NCBI RefSeq assembly: GCF_965638725.1
Contig: NC_134963.1
Coordinates: 6,145,501 to 6,209,500 of the forward strand
Reading direction: 5' to 3'
Length of the DNA stretch: 64,000 nt
DNA from: Aptenodytes patagonicus
Lineage: Eukaryota; Chordata; Aves; Sphenisciformes; Spheniscidae
In this document: positions 47,601 to 59,600 of the stretch, piece by piece
Position numbering within the stretch: position 1 is the stretch's first letter
Layout: each line of letters opens with the position of its first letter
The notes under the pieces: generated by a model
What the model saw: only the letters and a program-made list of their open reading frames with translations
Databases searched by the model: none
What the model was told of the DNA's origin: nothing
Made by a program: the position numbers and the translations under genes

Positions 47601-50600
47601 CACAGTAAACAATGGGTAACTGTCAGGTTTCAGAGAATACTGGATAGAACTGTGACTATTAAACTATTCCCCTAAGTTCTAAAATCATGTAATGAATGTG
47701 AAACTGCAGGAGACTTTATGGGAGTACTTGAAAGTTAGGTTTTGGCTGTTAACTAGCTGTTGTGTTTACAAGGCAGTTTTCTTTAAGTCGTGGTTTGGAT
47801 TTAAAATGCTGTAGGAAGTGTTTCTTTTTTAATTCTGCTTATGTGAGTTTGGAGTACTTGAATCTCCTTGCAAAGCAGAGGAAGTTCCCTGACTTTGTGT
47901 CTTCAAAGGGTTGTTCAGAGTGTAAGAAATCTACATTTCCGTTTGTAGTTTCCCTGCTCCTCACTGGTTCATCTAGGTCATGTGAAAACATTCAAGTGCA
48001 AGTTTGTGCTCATTTCATTTCTCATGTTAATTTCCAGGACATTGTTAATACTCTATGTGCTGTGTGACTAATGCAGGTATTTCTCTATTCTAGAAAGTGC
48101 CAGCAGTAAAAGAAGAGGAAGAACCTGAGGAAGAAGATGAGGAAGAAATGGGCCACGCAGAAACTTACGCTGAGTATATGCCAATAAAATGTACGACCTA
48201 AAGTTTTATTATGTCAAAAGGCTGAAATGTTTTGAGAGCTAATTTGTTATTTACTCTTCTGTAGTTACTAAAACCAAAAAACCTGATAGGTTACTCTCTG
48301 AATCAAGTAAAAAGGACCTGAATTTGTGGTGGGTTTTCCTAGGAAAACTTTCTCTTCTATAGCGCTTAGTTTTGGAAGGTACGCAGATTTTTTTTTTTCT
48401 AATAGAAAAGGAATTCTTTAGTGTATCTTTGAGCAGTACTTGTTTCAGAAATATGATTGATGAACCAGGATCAGTCTTTTTTTACCTGTGTTAAGATGCT
48501 TTGTGCCTCAGCAGAGGAAATTTTGTAAAGGGATTAAGTGGTCACTGCTACACTAAGAATCTAGTTTGAGTCTTTTGGTGTGAAATTACGCTGAGCACAT
48601 TCTCCCTGCATTGTTCCTGACTGACTTAGAGCTGTTTTGGTTTTGTTTTTTAAAAAAGTGAGTCTTTCACTGCTGTTAATTGCTATCTCCTCTTTTTTCT
48701 CCTTTCTCTTCTTTATTGTAATCAGTAACAAAAAGCTGTTACCTTGTTTCCTAGGTACATTGCTGACGTGCTGTAAAAGCAAGGCAAAAAATTTTGCGTG
48801 GAGTTTGTAGCTAAATGGTTAATTTTTATTGTCACTGAGATCTGTCAGCAATTAAACCACGTCTGTTCTAAATCTTTTCTCTCATATTACTTAAAAACAG
48901 CACTATATAAATAGTGAGAAGAATTTTGCTTTTGTGATTCTGGCATCTTGAGGCTGCCTCTGGCCTTTGGGAAGGCAAGGTTCAGACTAGTTTTTCTCAA
49001 ACATGTTGAGTACACAAATGCTTTAATTTTTTATGAACTGAATTTTATCTAATTCCATAAAAATTGGGGGAAGGTGGTGAGAAGAGAAACAAAGTTAAGA
49101 TTGCAATTATATAAATTCAGGTTAATGTATTCCTTTGAATGTGATGCAGTTTGTTTAACACTTGATGTACTGTTGCAATGAAACATAGTTGTTGTTGAGT
49201 TCAGCCTTTACAATGGACAATTGTAATTTGTTTTGGTAAACATAAAACCTATGCTGCAGCAACAGAACTCTGTATTATGTTTTCATCTTCTCCCTTCCTC
49301 CCCCTCCCTTTTCAACCAGTAAAAATTGGTCTACGTCATCCTGATCCAGTAGTGGAAACCAGCTCATTATCCAGTGTAACTCCTCCTGATGTGTGGTACC
49401 AGACGTCAATATCGGAAGAAACAATTGATAGTGGCTGGTTGTCAGCTTTGCAACTTGAAGCAATCACTTACGCAGCCCAGGTATGCTAGACATCAGTACA
49501 GCTTAAAAGCTAACGTAGAATTTAAGAAGAAAAATACTATCTGACAAGTGCAGCTATGTCAGTTTTACAAGGAGGTAAAATATTAAGAGCTTAAAGGTTT
49601 GAGTTGCATTAGAAGGCAACTCAAGAAGTTGAGAAGTTCAACTCAAGAAGGCAGGTGAGCTTCAGTTCAGATAAATGTGAGGTAATACACCTAGGAAAAG
49701 CTTTGTCTAAACCGCTTCCATGATGCTGATCTCAAACTGTCTTAAAACTCAGGAAGGACATCTTAGTCATTATCTTTATTTCTCTGAAATAACTTGCTGC
49801 AGTAGCAGCAGGCTAAGAAAGCCAATGCTGTTTGGCATCATTGGGAAGGGTATAGAGAATGAGACTAGGTGTTATTTTGCTGCTGTATTAAACTTCAGTG
49901 GGCCCACATCAGATGTTGTGCATGCAGCTCTCTGCGTGTCAGGGAGGAAGGTAGTGAAGTTAGAGGACGACTAAAACAGTCACAGGAGGGAAGAAGTTGC
50001 CTTGTGAAAAGAGACTAACAAGGCTGGGATGCCTCAGGCTGGAGAGGAGAAAAATGAAGGGTAATGAAATCAAGGTTTACGTAATCAAGAAGGCAGTGGA
50101 ATCCTGCAAAACAAGAACAAAGCAGAACTTGGTGAAACTTGATAGGAGATTGGTTTAAAATGGATAGAAGAACACTTCTTTACACAGGCAGTGGATGTCT
50201 GGGTCTTGCTGCCACAAAAGGCTGTAGAGGTGCGTATCAGTGGGTTAAAAAAAGCAGCCGGTCTGGTAGTAAGCACTAAAAGAATTAGTCAGATATGTAC
50301 AGCAATTTTACAGCAGTTCTAGGTGCTGAGGGAAGAAGGGGGAGAATGGATCACATAAAGCAGGTAGGCTCACGTGCTCTCCCTAAAAAATCCCTTTTCC
50401 TGCTATCGGGAGGCTGCTTGGCTGGGTGGACCACTGGTCTCATCCAGTAGGATGTTTCTTATGTTTGCTCATCTCTGACAATTCACAGTCATGTGTTCTG
50501 GAGAATGGGTACAAGTTTTTTGTTCTTTCTCCTACAGCAACATGAAACATTCCTGCCCAATGGAGACAGAGCTGGATTCTTGATAGGTGATGGTGCTGGT

Positions 50601-53600
50601 GTAGGAAAAGGAAGGACCATAGCTGGAATAATCTATGAAAATTACTTGTTAGGCAGAAAAAGAGCAGTCTGGTAAGTGTGTCAGAATTTGTTAGAGCGGT
50701 CACTGTAGTGACTGTAGTACTTAACTTCCGTGTAATCTGTCTTCCAACAAATGTTCTAGCAACTGCTTTTTGAACTTCTGCTGTAACTTACAGAACATAT
50801 GCTTTGTTTTATATCTTCAGGTTTAGCGTGTCAAATGATCTGAAATACGATGCTGAAAGAGATTTGAGAGATATTGGAGCAAAAAACATATTGGTTCATT
50901 CATTAAACAAGGTGTGGAAACTTTTTACTATGTACAGTTGAGGCAAAACTTTAGGTACGCTTGTGTGACAAGTTGTGCATGTTGACTGTTTTAAGAGCAA
51001 GAATGTACTAATTTCAATAAATTTGCTGTGTCGGTCTTGTTTGACAGGCCTTAATCTTATGAAGAACCACAGTCCTTCAAGTTAATCATGTAAATAGGCC
51101 CCTTGTAGGATTAAGTCTTAGTATGTGATTTTTTTTTTAAAACATTACTCTTCAAGCCACTACTGGCACTACTAGTAGAGTGTTTTCTAGAAGTTGAAAT
51201 ATTCTTTAAATCTTTTAGACTCTGTAGCATTTGAATTTTTCCCTTTCTATCTCCCAGCGCACATTTTATATGTAATACATTTTGTATGTAATACTTGAAT
51301 AATAGACTTTCTCAGTAATTTATTAAAGCAGCAGTAGCATGTGCAGTTATCTTTGCAGACTGGGCCTCTGCTCAGGATTAGCCACTTGGATAAATTGTGA
51401 AGTGTGATTACTGGTTGAAATCACTGAAGTTAAAGTTTGTTTTAAGTTAGTGTTGTTGCTTTGTGAAGTCTTAATTTCTAAAATACAGCAAAGCTTTAGA
51501 AACTGTCATTTATGGTAGCAGCTGTAAATACACTTGACCTATTAGCTCTAAGGGATGCACTGAAACTAAAATATTAATTGTATTTAAGTTAAGGAAACCA
51601 TGTAGTCGAAGAAGGTGGCTGTTAATCTTTTGAGGCCTCTGATCTAGTCTTCCTTAAGTCTGTATTTAAGTAAGGCCCTGTATAACCCCTTAGCCACGTT
51701 ACCGTATGCCAGCTGTGCCCTAGTCGTGATGTAGGGATACAGGTGGTTCAAAGTGTAACCTTAAGGTTAAGACCCCCAGCATGCCTTAATCATATGGTAG
51801 GTGGGTTTGAGGAGGGATCTCTTTTGAATAATTTCTGTAACTTTTATCTTTCTATTGCAGTTCAAGTACGGGAAAATTTCTTCCAAGCATAATGGAAGTG
51901 TGAAGAAAGGTGTCATCTTTGCTACCTATTCTTCTCTTATTGGTGAAAGTCAGTCTGGTGGTAAATACAAAACCAGATTAAAGCAGCTTCTTCACTGGTG
52001 TGGTGAAGACTTTGATGGAGTTGTATCCTTTATCTGGAGTTCAGTTGACTGTAACCAAATTGCTATTTAAGCTGACATCTTTAAAGACAATCTTGTATTT
52101 TTATTTGTTGGTATTTTTAGGTCTTGTTCTTTATTCATTACAGTAATCGCTTGTGTGCATGCTCTGACGTTAGACTTGAAGTTTTACAGACTTCATGCCA
52201 AATCTATTACCATCATATTGTTGCCACACAACTCTGGTACAAGAGTGAAGCTTCTGCTTTTTCTATAATGAACACAAAATTAAAATATGTTTAAGAACCT
52301 TAAGTTTACACTGAAATTTTTACCAGTTAATTCTTTAAAAAATTTTTTGAGTACCAACAGCATTTTAAAGAACTCAAGTGTTGGTAATTGTGCTCTTAAA
52401 TACTTACTAGCGAAATATTTTTCCTAAAGTTTTTAGTGGAAAAAACATGACTAGTGTCTTTTTCAGTTTACAATTTACTGCTGCCCCCTATTGTAATTAG
52501 CAGATTTTCTTGTCTTCCTTTTTAGCTCTCCATTCTAAAAATAAGTGGGACAAAGTTTTTTCCTTAATTATGGGTCAGATTGTATTTGATGAGTGTCATA
52601 AAGCTAAGAATCTGTGTCCTGTTGGTTCATCAAAACCAACAAAAACAGGTCTGGCTGTATTGGAACTTCAAAATAAACTTCCAAAAGCCAGGGTTGTTTA
52701 TGCTAGTGCCACAGGTATGTACTACTTGGTTTGCATTAAATGTGTCTGTGTTTTTACTGGCATTGGTACAGAGTGTGTTCTTCTCCTAGGTGCATCTGAG
52801 CCAAGAAATATGGCATATATGAACCGTCTTGGAATATGGGGTGAAGGAACTCCATTTAGGGAATTCAGTGACTTTATTCAGGCTGTTGAAAGAAGGTAAT
52901 ATTTCAAAGAGCTATAGCAAGAATGCACATGGTTGTGGCTGACTGTGCTTTCTAGTTCCTTTGTCTTCACTCACTCATAGTCCTCTGCAAACTCGTCCTG
53001 TCACACTAAGAACTTTCTGACTCTACTTTCTAAATCTAGCAGAAATGTAATGCATCTTATGTGGTAAAAAATGGGAAGTTTCCCTTGCTCACAGAAATTT
53101 GAGAGCTTTAGAAGCTTCCTGGGAAAATAGCCCTCTTAAAACGTGGGTGTTATGAAATGAAAATATTTTGCTGCTTATCATGAAAATACACTATGTACTG
53201 AGTATGCTCAGTATAGTTGATGTCTCACTATATGCAGAAGCCCTCTAATGTTTATGCATTCAGCTTAGGCGGTTTAACAGGAAGAAGTCTTGTTCTTGTG
53301 CTTTCTGGCATAAGAACCCAGTTCAGAAGAATTATGTGTGCTGTTGCAAGGTACTTTGTATTTCAAACTTACTAAAAAAACTAAATGTGAGAGGTCGGTA
53401 GAAGATGCAACTGCCACATTCTTTGGTAGGTGAGCATCTTAATATATTGTGTTTTGCCTACTTAAAGAATTTTGAACACTTCAGAATACTACAGTAGGGC
53501 TTAGTATGCATCTTCTTGCATACCATCTACATGATGCATGATTTTTCTAGGCTGTGCAAGTGTAGTCTCCGCTTTATTACTGAGTACGTATCAATTGAGC

Positions 53601-56600
53601 AGTAACGAAATTACAGGCCCAAGCTTGTGAGTAGGTTAGCTTTGCAGTTGACTTCTGTGCTATTGGTATTGCTAAAGGTGTGTTGCTGTTGAAAAGAACT
53701 TAAATTACCTACTAATTTAATTATCTTCATATCAGCATAAATCTGAATAGCTTAATACAGTTTGTATTCATTATTTTAAATCTTCAGTGGAGTTTATAAA
53801 ATTGCAGTGCAAGATTTTGTTATATATTTGGATCAACTTCACTATCCAGTTACAGTTTGTAAGGTACTGTCTCCTAATGCATGCTAGGTCGCTTGGGAAA
53901 AAGTAACTATTTGAGCGTTTACACCTCTTGGGATACGCTTAATACTCATGAGGCAGTGATACAGTTTTATGTGAAGGCTAAATTTCAAGACCCCCTGATT
54001 TGATGTGTTTAACGAAACAGTACTAATGATTTTGAAAACACATTCCTTCACATTTGTAATCATGCTATTTTCTTCTAAAGTACTTGAGGGTGTTTTTAAC
54101 AAATCCTTGCTCTTGAAAATTCTAATATTGACTTAATTTGTTCCTTTATTTTAGAGGTGTTGGTGCCATGGAAATAGTTGCTATGGATATGAAGCTGAGA
54201 GGAATGTACATAGCAAGACAGTTGAGTTTTTCAGGTGTAACTTTCAAAATTGATGAAGTTCTGCTTTCACAGGAATATGTTAAAATGTACAATAAATCTG
54301 TGAAACTGGTAAGAACGCCTTTTTAAATTTGCTTTCTGTATTGAGTTCTGAGAGATTGAAGTTACTTGGTTTAAACTTGAATGCTCCTGAAATAGCCTGT
54401 TGAGAGACAGGAATGGCATCTTCTTGTCTCATTTTAGTATAAAGATTTCTCCATTTAAGACTTGGCAGAAGCTGTTAATTCTTGTTCTGAGTCATAAAAG
54501 CTGCGGGTTTGGGTGCATCTTCCAGTATCTGCCAGATCCACTTGCCTAAGATAAAGCTGTTCACCTGTTGGTCATATTTTTGTGCTCCAGTCCTCCCCCT
54601 TTAGGCAACTGAGCTGAGAACAAGCTGCAAAACATTAGACAGGCTGCATGCACTTCTTCACCAAAGCGGTATGGTGGAGTGGTGCTTGTAGTTAAACAGT
54701 ACAGGGCGGTAGTTTTAATCACATGGCAGATCAAATCAAACACAGTGAAGCTGTGGTTCCCTTTAATGTTTTCCTTTATTCACCCGCTGGTTATCTTTTT
54801 CATGTTCTTAATTGTTTTGTCCATATGCTAAGCTGAGTGTCTTTTTTTCTGAGTGTACATCCTGCTTGTACATTACCACTGCTGTATTAGATAAAAATAA
54901 TTACTCCTTGGACATAGATTAAAATGAGCAGGGTCTTTACCTGCTTAAGAGGTGCTTAAGGATGACTCGTTATTCATGTTGTATAGCTACAATAATTAAA
55001 ACTTATCTTTGGCAGGTGTATAACATCAACTTTAAAACAGCACTTCATGAATGTTGTTTAAAAGAATCACTAAACTTGGGTCCAAAGCTTACTTTACATA
55101 GTCTGGAAACAATTGGTATAACAAAATGTAGAAACGAAGGCAGTGGGGTTTTTTTCTCCTTGGGATCTTGCTTTGTACTTAACTATAGGCAGTGCTCTTT
55201 GCTTTTTTTAACCTGACTGTATTAATGGAGAAACTAGATAATTAGAAAATGCTGTGTATGTTTGCATTGGTAGTAATGTAAATGTATCTGCTTTCCATTA
55301 TGAGAGTAATTCTCTTCTGAATTTACTAAGCCATAGTTATTTTCTTTGTGAGCTTGCCTTGATGTATGAAGAGTTTCCTTGACCTGCAGAGTCCCATAGT
55401 ACTGTAACTTTAAACTTCTCTTCTGTCTTTATTTGGATATTAAACAATGTACCTGTGTAGCCTTGAAATGCGACATGTAAAGCAATTAACGTTTTCTTCT
55501 TCAGTGGGTCAGTGCTAGAGAGAGGTTTCAACAAGCAGCCGATCTTATCGATGCAGAACAACGAATGAAAAAGTCTATGTGGGGTCAGTTTTGGTCAGCC
55601 CATCAGAGGTTTTTCAAGTACCTTTGCATAGCATCTAAAGTGAAGAGGGTGGTGCAGCTAGCTCGAGAAGAAATCAAGAATGGGAAAGTAAGTTGATCAG
55701 GACCTATTTTTAAATCCTTTGTTAAATGTAAAGCTAATAGATATTTTTTTTGTTTAGAACACAGATATTTTCAGACATAGTAGTAGCATGCTTTTGTACT
55801 TTATGGTATTGAAGCTATTTAATGAGCAGAAATTCAGGCAAAAATAAACTTGCAAGTCAGTCGTCTTAGTGACAATGCCTTGTATTCACTTGTCCTTTAG
55901 TGTGTTGTTATTGGCCTGCAGTCAACAGGAGAAGCAAGAACATTAGAAGCTTTGGAGGAAGGTGGTGGTGAACTGAATGACTTTGTTTCTACAGCAAAGT
56001 AAGATTGAAGTTTGTTAGAACTGTCCTTTACAAAACTAACCTTAGTCCAGCTTAGTGTGTGTAGTAATTTGTCCTTTCATGTGTAAAACATGCATCACTG
56101 CACAGAAGGCTGGGTATCCTTTAGTACCAGTGATCTTTACTTAAGCTGCCTGTACGTAAAATCTGATGGTATTGCTGAAGTGAACCATTGGTTAGTTCCT
56201 GGTTCTACTGGCACTCTGTGAAATGTTTTCAGGTGTCAACAGCTGGTACTGTTCTACTCCAGTGGGGAGGAGGGGAAGACTTGCCAAGTGTACACTGCAT
56301 TTATACCAAAGCAGGTTGCAATCATGACTTCCCTCTTTTATCAGATGAGCCAGATCCAATCCTGAGACTACCTTGCTGAAGATCTTAATAAATTAAGTTA
56401 ATCTGTCATTTAAACCTTGAGCAATAAGAAAATGGCAGGAGCAGTACCACTTGATGCCGAAAAAATTTCATAAGTTATAAGTAACAGTGCTGTAAAGTAA
56501 ATGTCTTACTTTTAAGAAGGTGACAAATACAATAATATGGGTGATAACTATACAGAGTGCTTGTGTAATAGCGTTCACAAGGAATAATTCTTCAGAAAAG

Positions 56601-59600
56601 TCAAGCAAGCTGTTAAAATGTTACAGGTTTCTACTTTAAATAAATGCAAATTCGACTGAAGAACCCTTTTTTCTTAAACAGAGGAGTATTCCAGTCTCTT
56701 ATTGAAAAGCACTTTCCAGCTCCTGACAGGAAGAAGTTGTTTAGCTTGTTGGGGATTGATTTGACCGCTCAAAGTAATAACAATTCACCCAGAGACAGCC
56801 CTTGCAAGGAGAACAAAATAAAGAAACGGAAAGGTAATGCTTAAGTTCTTACACTAATGCCATAGTGAAAATGGCAATTTTAGAGCTGCCTAAGAGTGAA
56901 CTCTGGAAAAAATATCGGAATGTAAATATCAGTACAGTCATTCACGAAAAAGCATGTATTACAAGTCTAAGACTTCTATTAGAAATTTTGATTAGTAGAT
57001 TTAAAAACTGCTGCTGAAGCAATATAACCTGTAAATTCTGGTTACTTCTTTGCTCAAAATTGGGTTGATCTAGTATAGGATCATATCCCAAAATGCCTTG
57101 CACATGTCAGACCACTTCCTGATGCAGTCAAGCAAATAATGGCTTTCTTCTTGAGGCCACTTCCTGATGCAGTCAAGCAAATAATGGCTTTCTTCTTGAG
57201 GCTCAGTAAAGAGAAGCCTAATACCACGCTCCTTCCCAAACTGATTATGATTCTTACCAAAAAGTAGGTGATCATAAAAAACTTGGGAGAGAGGTCTTAC
57301 TTAAAACTTAGATTAGATTCTTTTAAACACTTCTTTTTTTAGAAGTTGAATATTTTTCTAGTTTGCATGCAGTGGTGGTAAAACAAACCTCAAAAGTTAG
57401 ACTACAAGATCTAAACTAACTTTTTTTTTCTTCTGGGGTGATGGTAATCCTTCTGGAATTAGGTGAAGAAATAAGCAGAGAAGCCAAAAAAGCTCGCAAA
57501 ACAGGTGGCCTTGCAGGTAGCAGCTCTGATGAGAGTGAAAGTGAGTCTGATGCTTCAGACAATGAAGAAAGTGACAATGAGAGCTCCAGATTTTTGAGTT
57601 CTGGAGATGATGATGACTTCAACCCATTCAGAGATGAATCCAGTGAAGATGATGAAGATGGTAAGACAGTTTAAGTGTTCTATCAAGCAAGTATCTGTAC
57701 GTGCAGATAGTAAGCATAAAGTCTTTCCTAACCATTTTAGTGAGCCAAAAATAAGAGTGTTTGATAAGCATGTAGTTTAATGAGACTGGAATTAGTACTA
57801 GAATGTTGATTTGCATCTTCTTTTAAGTCGATTTTACACACTGGAGTTCAGACTTTTGTAAGTCACCTTTTGTAATGAGAACGTAGTTTTTCAAAGGAAA
57901 GGATGGCTTTTTAGTAAATGCTTGAAACTTTTTGAAAATAACTTTTTTAACTTTAGATCCCTGGTTAATTAGAAAAGAGCATAAAAAAAATAAAGACAAG
58001 AAAAAGAAGAAAAGTATAGACCCAGATTCTATTCAAAGTGCCTTACTAGCTTCTGGTCTCGGATCAAAACGACCTAGCTGTTTTACTTCCACTGTTGGTA
58101 CCACCACTTCTAGTACCAACACGTCAGGTAAGAATAAGTTTCTTTGGTGTTAATTCACTTTCTTAGCAATGAGGCAATGAAATTCTAAACCTTAAAGAGT
58201 CTCTCTTAAATTTCAGCAAACAGTAACACAAACAGCAGCTTTGTAACAAGTCAGGATGCTGTTGAAAGGGCCCAGCAAATGAAAAAAGAACTGCTTGATA
58301 AACTGGAAAAGCTGGCTGAAGATCTTCCACCTAATACACTGGATGAGCTTATAGATGAACTGGGTGGTCCTGAAAATGTTGCAGAGGTAGGCTGGTGTTC
58401 ATGTTAAGAGAAAAGTGATGTTTTTTTCTACTGCAGCCATACATTATCTGGCTGCAGTAAATCAGTGTTGTTATTCTTCAAGGTTGCATGTGACCTAAGT
58501 ATCTATTGAAGAGAACTTGTTTAGCAGTTTTAAACAGTAATCTCACAGGGATAAGAGTATAGGTTACTTTCACTGGATGCCTCTGAATTAAAAAGAAACT
58601 TGAGGATTATATGAGAATAGAGAGAAGGGCTCTGAATGGGTAAATAGGTTACTTCTGAGACCGATAGTTTCTTGTTGGGTAAATCATACTAGTTTCTCTT
58701 TTGCTTTATAGTGGTATATTTCTGTAGCTGTAGTCAGTTTGAAGCTGGTGTATATAAAACAGAAAGCAGCTTTAGTTCATCTTCCTAGGCAATGAAGATT
58801 AAGAACCTGTATAATAAAACTGCGTTAGTGAAAAGCCTGACGAATTATTCTCTCTTTTTCTCAATAACTTTAGAAACATGTCTTTAGTAAGCTACCCGTC
58901 TCTATCAAGTAGAAACATCATTGTGATTTAAAAGACCCTATTAAAATCAGTGACAGTCTCAGCTGTCATTTCAGTTTATATTTTTAGTACTCTTGGTAAA
59001 TCCCTTATGGACAGTACTACAATACTACGTCATTTCTACATAGATGTGCTTTGTTATGCTTTTGATTCCCTGAGTTACCCTAAATAAGGGTTCCACATAG
59101 CTGATAATGGCATCAACCAAAAAATAATCCAGGTTCTCTAATGTAGTTTTGCACTTTAAGTAAATTACTGAATCTATTTTAACGTTGGTGTATGAATAAA
59201 TAGCAGCATTGCTTGAAGTTTTTGGTCATGTAATAACTTTGGTATTGCTATAATGAGCTTGTATTCCCTTTTATTTTTAAAGATGACAGGCCGCAAAGGG
59301 AGAGTTGTAAGCAATGATGATGGCAGCATATCTTATGAGTCAAGATCTGAACTTGATGTGCCCGTTGAAATTCTGAACATCACGGAAAAGCAGAGGTTCA
59401 TGGATGGAGATAAGGTAGTCCTTAAAGAGATACAATTCAGAAAAACTTGCCAGATGCCATAGTAACATTGATTAAGTTATTTAAGTTGGGGCTCTACCAC
59501 TACTCCACAGTGACTTTTTAGGTACTGTAAGTAAGTACTAGTTAGAAAGCATTTTCCATTCACTGCTGTGTGTTTTGTTTTTTCAAACCAGTATGTTCAG

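Noticed and set aside
52478-52490. CTCF-like match on the minus strand in the U12 intron
   Set aside because: At least two core mismatches make it no better than chance.
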